From assembly GCF_910594005.1 (NCBI RefSeq), contig NC_057825.1, positions 49,507,037 to 49,571,036 on the forward strand: DNA of 64,000 bases. The letters run 5' to 3'. Shown piece after piece: positions 11,743 to 22,927 of the stretch (positions within the stretch are counted from its first letter, which is position 1; every line of letters starts with the position of its first letter). Source of the DNA: Cervus elaphus (taxonomy: Eukaryota; Chordata; Mammalia; Artiodactyla; Cervidae). A program made the translations under genes and the position numbers. The notes beneath the pieces are model-generated. The model was not told the DNA's origin. It did not search any database and saw only the letters and a list, made by a program, of their open reading frames with translations.

Positions 11743-11969
11743 TCTTTAACCAAGTCTCCAAAAAGTGATGATTTTATGTAATTTAAATTTACTTTGTCTC
11801 ATTATTAATTTTATTTGCATCTTAAAGATATTGGGTACCTTTTAATATGTAAAATTTAATTATGACAAATGTATGTGTGTTTTTTTTTTTTAATTGGTAT
11901 GTACTAGTGCTCCTCAAAGTGTGATCTGAGGGCCAACACTAGTCTGTAAACTATTTATTACTGGTTCAT

Positions 11970-12294
11970 GCTTCCCTGATAACTCAGTCGGTAAAGAACC
12001 CGCCTGCAATGCAGAAGACCCTGGTTCCATTCCTGGGTTGGGGCGATCCCCTGGAGAAGGGATAGGTTGCCTACTCCAGTATTCTTGGACTTCCTTTGTG
12101 GCTCAGCTGGTGAAGAATCCGCCTGCAATGCAGGAGACCTGGGTTCAATCCCTGGTTGGAAAGATCCCCTTCTAGATCCTCTGGAGAAGGGAAAGGCTAC
12201 CCCACTCCAGTATTCTGGCCTCGAGAATTCCATGGCCTGTATAGTCTGTGGGGTCGCAGAGTTGGGCATGACTGAACAACCTTCACTTCACTTC
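11970..12294 (+). mobile_element. Bov-tA SINE, dimeric form
   Basis: Two tRNA-derived heads (11970 and about 12089) are followed by one BovA-type body and a (cttca)n tail. A perfect 10-bp target duplication actggttcat is at 11960-11969 and 12295-12304. Just before the body of the second unit is a small insertion that repeats 'agatcc..ct'. Frames of 103 and 79 codons across it are SINE sequence. Confidence 0.95.
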
Positions 12295-12394
12295 ACTGGT
12301 TCATAATAAGACAAATGCAAAGCTTGTCCACATTTAGAAACTTTTTTTAGGATTTTTACATCACCACACCAATTTCATTGAATTTTTTAAAGTT

Positions 12395-12875
12395 TTTTTT
12401 TTTTTTTATGTGGATCATTTTAAAAATGTTTATTGAATTTGTTACAGTATCAATTTCTGTTTAATATTTCTGTGTTTTGGCCACAAGGCATGTGGAAATC
12501 TCAGCTCTCTGACCAGGGGGAACTCACACCCCCTGCGTTCAGTTCAGTTCAATCGCTCAGTCATGTCTGACTCTTTGTGACCCCATGAATCGCAGCACGC
12601 CAGGCCTCCCTGTCCATCACCAACTCCTGGAGTCTACCCAAACCCATGTCCATTGAGTTGGTGATGCCATCCAGCCATCTCATCCTCTGCCGTCCCCTTC
12701 TCCTCCTGCCCCCAAACCTTCCCAGCATCAGGGTCTTTTCCAATGAGTCAACTCTTTGCATGAGGTGACCAAAGTATTGGAGTTTCAGCTTCAACATCAG
12801 TCCTTCCAATGAACACCCAGGACTGATCTCCTAGAAGGAGAAATCTTAAACACTGGACTGCCAGGGAAGTCCTTC
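12395..12875 (-). mobile_element. CHR-2-type SINE, antisense, split by BovB
   Basis: The tail and body (12395-12539) and the head (12832-12875, ending 'ggactgccagggaagtcc') match the CHR SINE at 5256-5445. Near-identical flanks, ttgaattttttaaagtt at 12378-12394 and a copy at 12876-12893, mark its target duplication. A BovB fragment separates the two parts. Confidence 0.88.
12540..12831 (-). mobile_element. BovB LINE 3' end nested in a CHR SINE
   Basis: It starts with the inverted (TTCAG)n tail and runs through the last part of the BovB ORF in antisense. The 82-codon minus-strand frame at 12561-12809 is that ORF end, with the characteristic GRRRRGRQRMRWLDGI run. It is inserted in the box-B part of the CHR SINE. 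No clear target duplication is visible. Confidence 0.92.
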
Positions 12876-13504
12876 TTGAATTTTTAAAAAGTTGATCTAT
12901 CTACAGTGGATTGGAATTTAAAAAAAAAAAATTTTTTTTTTAAGTACTCCGAGTTTGAGAAGTACTAATTATTTCCTTCAGATGGCAGTACTGAAAGAGG
13001 AGAGGGAGGCAGACCACTACAAAAGGGCAAACAGGTGTTCCCAAAGGCAGCATTGATAAGCAAGACCAACTTAATGCTTTACAAGGTTTTTAATCCAAAT
13101 ATAATGTGAGGACCTTGCATAGATATCTGCCTTCAGAGTCCCTTTCTTTTCACCCTGTCAGATGGCACCCAGACTCATCAGCACTAATTTTTCAGATTAG
13201 AACACACATGTCTAGAAGGCACTGTTTAATATGCATGCTGTCGAGAATTGCCCGTTTAGCCTGCCTCACTCATCTAATTCTTTCATGAGGTTAGCTTACA
13301 GAGCTCAGGCCCCTGAGGTGCATTTGGATCCAGAGAGTCCCTGGGGTGATGAGCCCCATCTGCTTAGGATCAAGAAGGAGTAAGTCTTATCACTGCACAC
13401 CCAGATAGCAAAGTGAGGGGACATAAACTCCTAGAACTGCCTTCTTTCTCAACTGTCTACCTTCAGAAATCCCCTTTGCTCTGGAAAGGTACTGCCTTAT
13501 TAGA

Positions 13505-14560
13505 GGTTTTATTTTTCTTTTAAAAAATATTGAAATACAGTTGATTTATAATGTTGTGATAGTTTCAGGTGTATGTAAAATGATTCAGATGTGTGTGTAT
13601 ATATATATACATATGTATGTATATATATACACCCCAGGTGGTGCTAGTGGTAAAGAACTGGGGTTAGATACGGGTTGGATCCCTGGGTCAGGAAGATCCC
13701 TCGGAGAGGGGCACAGCAACCCATTCCGGTATTATTGCTTGCCTGGAGAATCCCATGAACAGAGGAGCCTGGTGGGCTATAGTCCATAGGGTCACAAAGA
13801 GTCAGACACTTCTGAAGCAATTTAGCATGTATTACACACACACCTGGTTGATTTATAGTGTTGTGATAGTTTCAGTTGTACAATAAAATGGTTCAGTTTA
13901 TATATATATATGTATAATATTTATATACACACATACATGTGTATGTGTGTATATATACATGTATATGTACATATGTATTCTTTTTTTTGCATTCTCTTCC
14001 ATTATAGGTTATTGCAAGTTATTTCATAGAGTTCCCTGTGCTATACAGTAGGTCATTGTTGGTTATCTGTCTTATATACCCAATTTATCTCTCTTCCCCC
14101 TCCCCTTTGGCAATGCATAAGTTTGTTTTCTATGTTTGTGAGTCTATTTCTGTTTTGTATGTTCATTTGTATCGTTTTTTTTTAAGATTCTACATATAAA
14201 TGTTATCATATATTTGTCTTTGTCTGACTTACTTCATTTAGTATGATAATCTCTAGGTCCATCTATGTTGCTGCAAATGGCATTATTTCATTCTTTTTTA
14301 TGGCTGGGTAATATTCCATTGTATATAGGTACCACAACTTCATCCATTCATTCTTCGATGGGCATTTAGATTCCTTCTGTGTCTTGGCTGTTGCAAACAG
14401 TGCTACAGTGAACATTGGGGTGCATATAACTTTTCAAATTATATTTTTCTCTGGATATATGCCCAGAGTGTGATTGTTGGATCATGTGGTAGTTCTACAT
14501 TTAGTTTTTAAATATACCTTCATACTGTTCTCCATAGTGGCTGCACCAAATTACAAATTA
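13505..14560 (-). mobile_element. old L1 LINE 3' region, antisense, split by ART2A
   Basis: T-rich tail at 13505-13530, then the L1 3' end, then ORF2-derived text further right: the antisense of 'tggaatattacccagccat' near 14300, and 'ttctccatagtggctgcacc' near 14530. It is more diverged than the L1s at 6.4 and 27.9 kb and fits an L1MA-like age. An ART2A sits inside it, and the 3'-end segment is present twice on either side of that SINE (see findings). Confidence 0.85.
13633..13845 (+). mobile_element. ART2A SINE within old L1
   Basis: It begins 'ccaggtggtgctagtggtaa' and passes through 'ggaagatccctcggag', 'cctggagaatcccatgaaca' and 'gggtcacaaagagtcagaca' to a short (ca)n tail. A stretch just after the head is altered ('ggggttagatacgggttgg'). 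It separates two copies of the L1 3' end. Confidence 0.9.
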
Positions 14561-14583
14561 TTTTAGTTTTGCTGTGAAAAAAA

Positions 14584-14771
14584 CTCTTGTGGCTCAGCTG
14601 GTAAAGAATCCGCCTGCAATGTGGGAGACCTGGGTTCGATCCCCAGGTTGGGAAGATCCCCTGGAGAAGGGAAAGGCTACCCACTCCAGTATTCTGGCCT
14701 GGAAAACTCTGTGGGCTTTATAATCCACAGGGTCGTAAAGAGTCAGACATGACTGAGCGACTTTCACTCAC
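14584..14771 (+). mobile_element. Bov-tA SINE
   Basis: It has a tRNA-derived head with 'tggctcagctggtaaagaa' and 'acctgggttcgatccccagg', a BovA-type body and a tail ending 'gcgactttcactcac'. A 16-bp target duplication with one mismatch (tttgctgtgaaaaaaa) lies at 14568-14583 and 14772-14787. The first bases of the head are missing. Confidence 0.93.
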
Positions 14772-14787
14772 TTTGCAGTGAAAAAAA

Positions 14788-15799
14788 AGGAACATGACTG
14801 AAGAAAAAAGAAAAAAAAAAAACAGATGAAAGGGAATGGAACAGAGGAAAAATCAAACTGTATACTCTGGGAAAGAGAACAAGTGAAATTTGAATTCAGA
14901 ATGTCCATACCATAGCTTAAAACCTTAAAGATACTGCCTCTAACCATGGTCACCTCTCAGCCCCTTGTGTTGAAGTCTATGTGTGTGAGATTCTTTCTTT
15001 TCTTTTTCATGTTTTCTTGATTCTAGAGCAATTGAGTTGAACCTTTAATTCCGATATTTGTTTCAAAAATATCATTCCAACTTGAATTATTGGTAAAAAT
15101 GGGCCGCTTATTGAAGTACATTCTATCTATGGACATTATGAACCCCTCAAATTAAAATGTCAATGAAAATCATTCTCAGTATTGAGTAAATAAAGTTAGT
15201 TACCTGCATTTCATGTTAGTTGCTGATTTGAGAATACTCAAGTCCATGCCCATTTTTATTTGATAGTTGAAAAGCTAAGTTGTCAAAATTTTCATTAGAT
15301 ACATATTTTCATTAGATACAAAATTTTTGTTAGTGTTACAAACTTGGTAAGTCACTGTATCTTTGGCTTATTGTTTTTACCATCTTGCTTCATAATTAAT
15401 TTGTGGACCTTGATTGTGTCCACTCTAATAGTATGCACTGGTCCCCATGATCTCTGAGGAGTGTATATTTCATGGGTCATTGATTTGTTATTTTTGTGTA
15501 TACATGTCATTTCAGGTTGGTTCTCTACTGCCAAAGAGATTTTCATGCATGTGTTTGATTAGCTCTAATTGGAGATTTTTTCTTATGGATATCTTCACTA
15601 TAAATATTATTATATTTATTATGTAATTAGCTATCTTTTCTCCCTTAACAGGGCTTTTGGTTTTCATGTTAGCATCACGGCCAACATCACCATCACCACA
15701 TTAGTATTTATAAAACAACCTCTGTGTAAAAATCCATAGGCAAGATAGAAAAAAGGAGTGGGGTCTGTGCTGAGAATGTTACATGTTATCACATTCTAC
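14788..15799. other. no recognised feature
   Basis: An A-rich stretch at 14803-14822 is followed by A+T-rich DNA. At 15297-15326 a short direct repeat 'tttcattagatacaaa/tttcattagataca' is visible. Nothing else can be named. Confidence 0.5.
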
Positions 15800-15960
15800 C
15801 TTCCTGAGAGCACTTTAGACTGGGATTTTTATCTTCATTTCTAAATGGAAAAAGTTGAATCCCATGGAAGTTAAGCCACTACCCTAAACGATAATAAGAC
15901 TGAAATTCAAACCCAAGTTTTGGGGTTCTGCAATCCCTATTCTTTACATGTTCCCCCATC
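15800..15960 (-). repeat. probable MIR SINE, antisense
   Basis: The order of a flattened 'tttctaaatggaaaaagttg' segment, a run like 'gaagttaagccactaccc', then 'gaaattcaaacccaag' and 'gcaatccctattcttt' fits the reverse complement of MIR. It is strongly diverged and the boundaries are estimates. Confidence 0.45.
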
Positions 15961-16554
15961 CCACTGACTTTTAAGCATGTTTATAATGTTTTGTACTTCG
16001 TTTATCTGTATTAATGCTTTATGTGGTTTTAGATCTTTAATGTCTTATGAGAATTATGGCAGCTCAAATCCATCTCCAGATAACATTATATAAGAAGCAT
16101 TTAAAGATCAGTAGTAAATACAAAATAAAATTTAAGGAAGTCACATAAAGTAGCAGAAAGCACACCACAATGAAAAAAGAGGTTTGCCATTTTAGGTTCA
16201 TAAGTGAAACTGACTGTAAATATTTTATTTAATCCATAAAATGAGAAAGCAGGGCTATGTAAATTCTAGATCTAACTTTAAAATTATATAAATCTATACC
16301 CCAAACCTAAAAAGCATTTTTGAGCTATTTTCATTTTGCCTATTATATATAAAAAAAAAACCTTGTTTAAAGAAAATCTACTACTTTGAATTAAGATGTT
16401 TGAATTAAGAAGATGAAAATAAACATGGCCTGATTACATGATTTTGTAATAATATAAACAGCAAAAATACACTAAGAACAATTTCACTAGGCTGACTTTA
16501 GAAATCACATGTTATCTTTAACCCTGCATCTCTGCCACATTACTGAGCTTCTTG
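15961..16554. other. no recognised feature
   Basis: A+T-rich DNA with an A run at 16350-16360 and no recognisable family or open frame of note. Confidence 0.5.
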
Positions 16555-16676
16555 GATGAGGAAGTGGTAGCCCACTCCAGTATTCTTGGCTGGATAATCC
16601 CATGGACAGAGGAACCTGGTGGGTTCATGGAGGCGCAAAGGGTGGGACACCACTGAGTGACTGGGCATGCGCGTGC
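16555..16676 (+). mobile_element. ART2A-type SINE, 3' part only
   Basis: It begins in the middle of the family pattern ('tgaggaagtggtagcccact') and runs through 'ggataatcccatggacagag' to 'actgagtgactgggcatgcg'. The head is absent. It abuts the MaLR-type LTR directly. Confidence 0.82.
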
Positions 16677-17032
16677 TGTTATGGGATGAATATTGGTGAC
16701 ATCCTCAAATTCATACATTGAAACTTTTCTTCCTAATGTGATCATATTTGGAAGTGAGGACTTTGGGAGTTAATTAGGATTAGATAAAGTCCTGAGGATG
16801 GAGCCTTCAAGAGTAGAATTAGTGCCCTTGTAGAGACAAGAGAGTGTTTGTTTCCCCTCTCTGCTCTCTGCCGTTTGAGGACACGAGAAGGCCACAATCT
16901 GCAGCTCAGGAGCGGGTCCTCCTTAGGGCTTGCTGTCACCCTGATCTCGGACTTCTTGCCTTCAGACTGTGCAAAATAAAGGCCCTTGGTTTCCAAGCCA
17001 TCCTGTTAAAGCAGCCCAAATAAGCTAAGACA
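16677..17032 (+). repeat. MaLR-type (MLT1-like) solo LTR
   Basis: It starts TGTTATGGG, then has 'cctcaaattcatacattgaa', 'gagttaattaggattagat', 'attagtgcccttgtagaga', 'ctgatctcggacttcttgcc' and an AATAAA at 16975-16980, and ends 'aagctaagaca'. These are the landmarks of mammalian-wide MLT1/MaLR LTRs in order. No internal retroviral sequence adjoins it, so it is a solo LTR. The exact subfamily is not claimed. Confidence 0.72.
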
Positions 17033-17395
17033 TCATCCCACTTTACAGAGGAGGAAACTGATGCTCAAGTAAGTTAATTTGATTGGGGTAACAAGATATG
17101 TTGGGCTTCCCTGGTGGCTGAGAGAGTAAAGTATCCACCTGTAATGAGGGAAACCTGGGTTTGATCCATGGGCTGGGAAGATCCCCTGGAGAAGGGAATG
17201 GCTATCCATTCCAATATTCTGGTCTGGAGAATTCCATGAACAGAAGGAGCCCGGCAGGCTATAGTCCATGGGGTCGCAAAGAGTCAGACATAACTGAGCG
17301 ACTCTTACCTTCACAAGATATGTTACAGGTGGGACTTGAGTTTAAACTCAGATATTCTGGAATTCTAAACCATTCTCCTTATATCATTTTAGAGG
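17033..17395 (-). repeat. MIR SINE, antisense, split by a Bov-tA
   Basis: The left part (17033-17090) reads 'cccactttacagaggaggaa', the classic antisense MIR core. The right part (17325-17395) continues with 'gggacttgagtttaaactca'. A Bov-tA with its target duplication separates them. It abuts the MaLR LTR on the left. Confidence 0.65.
17103..17312 (+). mobile_element. Bov-tA SINE
   Basis: Full-length monomer from 'gggcttccctggtggctgag' to 'ctgagcgactcttacctt'. A perfect 12-bp target duplication acaagatatgtt is at 17091-17102 and 17313-17324. It is inserted in a MIR. The 93- and 121-codon frames crossing it are largely SINE. Confidence 0.96.
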
Positions 17396-17924
17396 AAGGC
17401 CCTACTGCTCACAGTTTCTTGAGCTTCCCACGTAGGAGGTCACGTGCTTCAGGGGCTGAATGCTACTTCCCTGGTGAAAGCCTTGGTCAATCTCTGCAGC
17501 TCCGAGCTAGACATCAACAGATGTGATCCTATAGAGAGGAGCAAGGAGAGCTCTTCCACATTCCCCTAAGGGAAACACAGGACCCTTTGGTGGAATGGAA
17601 GGATCCAGCCCCGTGGTTTAAATCCTATCCTATATTCCAAGTTGTACATATGGGTACTGAAAAGAGATAGATTTGGGATATATGCAGCAACGTTTCCATT
17701 AGACGATGAGTAGAAAATTTGGAGTTGTTTTCCTAAGACGTGTTTTGAGATGAATGCGTACGAAGTCTCCAGCATTATTGGGTGAGAGTTTGGGTTGTAT
17801 ATATGTTTAATAGGTCATGAATTGATGCTTCTTGTATTTGTTGCATGTTTGCCAGAGACTGGAAGCTGAGTTAGCACATCTCCTTGATGGAAAGTAATCT
17901 TCTTCCCCAACTTATAATAACAAT
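17396..17924. other. no recognised feature
   Basis: About 0.5 kb, moderately A+T-rich. I see no repeat family, exon or RNA gene. Confidence 0.5.
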
Positions 17925-18165
17925 AAACGACGATAACAACCATTGTATTACTGACAGGCTCCTCTGTGCCAGCCACAGTGTCAGGTGCTTGATGCCTTTT
18001 GCTTCTTTTAACTTTGCTAGCAGCCCTATTAGGCAAAACCTTTATTGTCTTTGTTTTAGAGATGAGAAAGCAGAAGTCTAGTTAAAGTTAAAGGCCTTGC
18101 CTAAAGTGACATGGACATTGGAACTACAGTTCAGACTTTGGTTTGCTCCAAAGTCTGTATTATCT
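17925..18165 (-). repeat. MIR SINE, antisense
   Basis: In order it shows 'cctctgtgccagccacagtg', 'tagcagccctattaggcaaa', 'ttagagatgagaaagcagaa', 'ggccttgcctaaagtgacat' and 'ggaactacagttcagacttt', which is the antisense MIR layout. A Bov-tA is inserted at its right end. Confidence 0.72.
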
Positions 18166-18391
18166 CTTTTTGGCTTCTCCGGTGGCTCAGACGTTAAAGA
18201 ATCTGCTTCTAATGCAGGAGACCTGGGTTTGATTCTTGGGTCAGGAAGATGCCCTGGGGAAGGGAATGGCTACCCATTCTGGTATTCCTGCCTGGAGAAT
18301 CTCATGGACAGAGGAGCCTGGTGGACTACAGTCCTTGGGGTTGCAAAGAGTCTGAAAAGACTGAGTGACTGACACTTTCATTTTCCCCCAG
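18166..18391 (+). mobile_element. Bov-tA SINE
   Basis: tRNA-like head 'ggcttctccggtggctcag', BovA-type body and a tail ending in 'gacactttcatttt'. A 14-bp target duplication agtctgtattatct lies at 18152-18165 and 18392-18405. The 91-codon frame across it is SINE. Confidence 0.95.
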
Positions 18392-18405
18392 AGTCTGTAT
18401 TATCT

Positions 18406-19449
18406 TATTTGTTTACTTTCTTTGGCAAATAATTTCAAATTTACACAATGTTGACAAAAAAGAAAAAAAGAAGTACAAAGAACAACTCTGTATTTAGATT
18501 TACCTGTTACCATTTTATCCCATTTCAGAGCCCACACAGGCCTGTTAGACTGCCTTCTCACAAATAGAGTCCATCATTTATTTTTAGAGTCCTGGGTTTA
18601 GCTGGTCTTTTGTTCAGTCCAGTATGGTCCTCCTTGTTCAATACTCTATATACCTTTAAGATGGAAGAATCTGTGTCCCTACTAGTTACACAAAAACTGT
18701 ACTTGAGACTAATATGTCAGTTTTTCTGGAGTGAGAAATGACCACTTTTTGAAAATTACGCTTCTAAAATGTTTTTGTTTTTGCTGATTATTTTTCAGAT
18801 GTTATTGAAAATGACTGGCATTTTATAAATATATAAATATAATATAAATATAAATATATAAATAAGGCATCTTGGGTTCTTTTGTCTTACAGAGATTTCC
18901 TTTCAGAATAGCATTTTTTTTTTCTTTTTAGGTTTGTTTGAATACAGAATTGTTGAGGTAAAAATTAATGCAAGTCACTGTTCTTTAGGCTTTCTGAGGA
19001 AATGTCCAGAAGAGGGCAGACTTGTATGCTGTAACTGTGCCCTGCATAATTAAGGGATCTGCATGCTGATGCTGTACAGTGGCAATGGAGAGAGATTTAA
19101 TAATAAATAAAATGGAAGGCTTATTTTTATTTGGTACAGGATTTTTAATAAGACACCAGATTCAAAAGGTTTACAAAAACAATACACTCTATTCATTGTA
19201 TTCTAAATGCAAAGAGCATATTTGGTGGAATTTCTTTTCCTTCCCAAGGCAGCACTAGTTTCCTCAGTATTTCTGAAAGTTTTTTAAAAAAATATTCACC
19301 ATGCTGGGGTGTTTTTCCCTCTGTTGGATAGACCATAAAGCGATTTCAGCAGTGAATACTTTTGAAGAGAGAACTTGCAAAGTTGATCTGGAGTTTACAG
19401 TATTATTTAATTATCTTTACTGCTAAAAGGAGGAATAATGAAAACCAAC
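18406..19449. other. no recognised feature except an AT-rich tract
   Basis: An (ATAAAT)n-like low-complexity tract lies at 18826-18862. The rest is A+T-rich DNA in which I recognise no family. The stretch 19010-19270 has somewhat more balanced composition but nothing that marks an exon. Confidence 0.5.
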
Positions 19450-19468
19450 CAGTTATGATACGAGCTGG

Positions 19469-19777
19469 GGGCTTCCCTGATAGCTCAGTTGGTGAAGAAT
19501 CTGCCTGCAATGCAGGAGACCCCAGTTCGATCCCTGGGTCATGAAGATCTGCTGGGGAAGGCATAGGCTACTCACTCCAGTATTCTTGGGCTTCCCTGGT
19601 GGCTTAGCTGGTAAAGAATCTGCCTGAATGTGGGAGACCTAGGTTTGACCCCTTGGTTGGGAAGATCCCCTGGAGTAGGGAACAAGTACCCACTCCAGTA
19701 TTCTGGCTTCATGGCCTGTGTATAGTCCATGGGGTTGCAAAGAGTCAGACACATTGAGTGATTTTCACTCACTTCAT
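19469..19777 (+). mobile_element. Bov-tA SINE, dimeric form
   Basis: Two tandem tRNA-like heads (19469 and about 19589) and one BovA-type body. A 9-bp direct repeat cagttatga at 19450-19458 and 19778-19786 is the probable target duplication, but ten bases separate its left copy from the element start, so that boundary is uncertain. Confidence 0.9.
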
Positions 19778-20099
19778 CAGTTATGAACCCACTTCCCAAA
19801 TGAACTATATCAGAACAGGATGATACAGCACCCACTCCCTCTCCCTCCCCCTGCCTTCTGCACCACTGTCTGCTGCATCCCTCTGCCCACCTCATACCTC
19901 TGCAGACCCTGCTAACTGGCACCACCTGGTGGTCATCCCAGGGACTCCAAAATGCCATCCCCCAGCATCTTTCATCTCTTCTCAGTTTTCAACATCCTTG
20001 ATTAGTTTTGTTTAGGGAAACATTATATTGTGATATATGATAGTAAATATATATTCTTCATCCCTGTTTCTAACAAAGAGCCCCTAAAACCCTTGGAAT

Positions 20100-20935
20100 T
20101 TTCTAAGTGATCCCTCAAAAGTGTCTTTTGTCATGTTAATGAGGTAATTTTGAAAACTCAGGATGAAGGATGGTTGTCTGAGGAGCCAGCACATTATTGA
20201 AGGGGTGGAATTTTCTGCCCCCACTCCCTCACCTCCATTTTGGGGAAAGGGCCTGGAGATTGAGTTTAATCACCTTCATGCATGCCTAGTTGCTCAGTTG
20301 TGTCTGATTCTTTGCGACCCCATGGGCCTAGCCTGCTAGGCTCCTCTGTCCATGGGAATTCCCAAGCAAGAATACTGGAGTGGGTTGCCATTTCCTTCTC
20401 CAAGGGATTTCCCAACCCAGGGATCAAACCTCCACCCCCCCTTCCCCGGCAAAAAAAAAAAAAAAATTAATGAAAGCCTCCATAAAACCCCAAAAGGATA
20501 GGGTTTGGAGAGCTTCTGAGTTGGTGAACATGTGGAGTTGCTGAGGCAGTGACCCACTCAGAGAGGAAATGGAAGCTCCCCGCACATTCTCCCCACCTCC
20601 GCCCTGTGTACCTCTTCCATCTGGTTGTTCCTGAGTTAAATTCTTCCATAATAAAACTGACAGTCTAGTTCTTTGAGTCACTCTAGCAAGTTAATTGAAC
20701 TCAAGGGAGTGGTTGTTGGAACCTCCATCTATAGCCAGTTGGTCAGAAGCCCAGCTGGCAACCTGGCCTTGAAACTGGCATCAGCAGTGTGTGTGCTGAG
20801 GGGAGACGACAGTCTTGCAAGACTCAACCCTTAACCTGTGGGATCTGATGCTGTCTCTGGGCAGAGAGTGTCAGAATTAGGTTGAATTATGGGATGTCCA
20901 GATGGTGTTTGGATTGTTTTTGTTTCTTGGTGTGT
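20100..20935 (+). repeat. old mammalian LTR, split by an ART2A
   Basis: Without the SINE at 20279-20465 the text is continuous with a mammalian LTR pattern: 'gggcctggagattgagttta', 'gaaagcctccataaaacccc', 'gggtttggagagcttctgag', 'tctggttgttcctgagttaa', AATAAA near 20650-20656, 'agccagttggtcagaagccc' and 'aacctgtgggatctgatgct'. I recognise the pattern but not the exact family name. It has a TATA-like CATAAAA before the signal. The left limit is an estimate. Confidence 0.6.
20279..20465 (-). mobile_element. ART2A-type SINE, antisense, nested in an LTR
   Basis: The 3' part (20283-20433) reads 'ttgctcagttgtgtctgatt' to 'caacccagggatcaaacctc'. The head region is then lost in a C-rich stretch and an A16 run (20449-20466). 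The A run on this side is unusual for an antisense copy and may belong to a rearranged end. Confidence 0.85.
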
Positions 20936-21492
20936 GTCTCTCCCACTCTTCACCACCATACACACAGTAGAATTAAGTCCCAGGATCATCCTTTAGGAAA
21001 CATTTCTTATGGACACTGACATAACCATTTCATCTTCATTCATTTCCATACCTCTGGCTTGTTATGTTAGAAGTCTCATAGTATCGCCAAAGGAAGTTCA
21101 TACAGTTTGGAGGCATCAAGTGGCAAAACTAAACCAATTTAGTAATGAGCTTGATGTCCTTTATTCAAGGGAGAATGATAAATGAACTGGGAGAGTCTAG
21201 TGCCTTATTAGCAGTGAAGTCTCTTCCCTGGGGATTAGCGCAAGAGAGAGTTTTAAGAGGTTAGACCAGGCAACAAGGAAACAGGATGCGATCAGATAGA
21301 AAGGTGGGGTGGGGATTTCCTTGAAGGTGAGAAGGTCCTGCTTTCTAGGGTAAGGGGAGCTTGAGAAAGATGAGCTGGAGGATTGTGATCAGTGCCTGTT
21401 AGGTTTCCTTGATGGACGTTTCCTGTTAGTGCAACTAACTCAAGTTTAAATTTATGATGTGGACCATAGGGGCAGCCTCCGTTTTGTGGTTT
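20936..21492. other. no recognised feature
   Basis: About 0.55 kb, including a purine-rich part near 21240-21400. No repeat family or exon is apparent. Confidence 0.5.
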
Positions 21493-21506
21493 TCAGTAGA
21501 GAAAAT

Positions 21507-21728
21507 GGGCTTGCCAGGTGGCGCTAGTGGTAAAGAAGCCACCTGCCAATGCAAGAGACTTAAGAGACGTGGATTCGATCCCTGGCTCGGGAAGAACCCC
21601 TGGAGAAGGAAGTGGCAACCCAATATTCTTGCCTGGGAAATCCCATGGACAGAGGAACCTGGTGTTCTGTGGTCTATAAGGTCACAATGAATCAGACACA
21701 ACAAAAGTCACTTAGCATACACACAGTA
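21507..21728 (+). mobile_element. ART2A SINE
   Basis: Complete from 'gggcttgccaggtggcgcta' to 'cacttagcatacacacag'. The possible target duplication is weak: cagtagaga on the left and cagtataga on the right. Frames of 78 and 89 codons across it are SINE. Confidence 0.92.
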
Positions 21729-21847
21729 TAGAAGTTAACTTTATCAGTGGTCATTGTTTCAAGAAAGAATACAGGTGAATAAATATTGGGTACAGAGCTT
21801 TGAAGAGGGCTGTGCAGGTGAAGAGCACCGAAGCTTAAAATTCATTA

Positions 21848-22026
21848 GCTTTTCTTTTTTAAGTATTTATTTATTTGGCCATACCAGGTCTTAGTTGTGG
21901 CTGTAGGATCTTTAGTTGTGGCATGCAGACTCTTAGTTGGGGCATCTAGTTCCCTGACCAGGGTTTGAACCCTAGCCCCATGCTTCGGGAGCAGAGTCTT
22001 AGCCATTTGGCCACCAGGGAAGTTCC
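21848..22026 (-). mobile_element. CHR-type tRNA SINE, antisense
   Basis: The plus strand shows 'gccataccaggtcttagttg', 'gtggcatgcagactcttagt', 'tccctgaccagggtttgaac' and ends 'ggccaccagggaagttcc', the antisense of a CHR-type SINE with its tRNA-like head on the right. The T-rich tail is on the left. Subfamily not assigned. Confidence 0.8.
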
Positions 22027-22918
22027 TCTATTAACTTTTATTTATCTGTTTGTTACCCTTATCACACTCACACTTTTCCCTCTTCTGTCATATTATGCAC
22101 CCACTTGTTCCTTATATAAGAGAAGGAAAAGTCACTAAAAAGACATGCTGATTATACTAATTGCTAAATCTTGGCCTGAAAGTATTATTTTGAGGTGAAA
22201 TTAGACAAAGCAAATTATGCCCCTGACCTCTAGAGGTGTTTTCATGGTCCCTCTCTCCTTTTCCCCCATTAAATTGGACCTCTATCCCCAACACATATAT
22301 TCAGAATGAGTATAAAGATATTTTTTTATTTAGTTTGTTATTAGTTCTGCCTCATTATCAGCAGCATCATAGTAGTAGGTTGCATTTTACTTTAAAAATC
22401 AATTTTTATTTCACATATATGCCAGTTCAACTCTGCTCTGTTAGGGCTTTCTGGCCTGGCTTCAAAAACTCATGACCACATATAGCACTGTTATAAAGGA
22501 AACCACTGCCAGTGTTCCAAATAACAAGCTCAGAAATGAAATTTGAGAAAACAAGCTGCTTTTAAGCCTGGGCTGGTGTCCATGACCTGGGAGGTAATCT
22601 GGTGTCACAATGTTTTCTATGTGCTGCCCTTTCTTTTCACTCTGATAATGTCTTGCCCTGTCTGCACACACCTCCCATTATTTGATATTTCTCTAAAGTT
22701 CTCCACTTTTAAGATCATAAGTGATTACAAGGTTAATGGCATATTACTATGCTTTCAAAAGAACATCAGCATCATTTGTCATCAAGTGTGAGGTAACCAC
22801 AAAAATAAATACAATGAAGTTAAATACTAAGCAGCTACTGAAGCCTTTCTGAGGCCCGCTCTCTCTGTTAAAAAAGAAGAATGGCAAAGTTCAGAGAGGC
22901 TTCAAGTAACCAGTCAGA
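22027..22918. other. no recognised feature
   Basis: About 0.9 kb of A+T-rich DNA. Overlapping frames of 69-82 codons show no recognisable domain. Confidence 0.5.
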
Positions 22919-22927
22919 AGCTAAGAC

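Noticed and set aside
11970..12160. tRNA-like sequences considered as tRNA genes
   Set aside because: They are the tRNA-derived heads of Bov-tA SINEs, without a complete cloverleaf and present in many copies.
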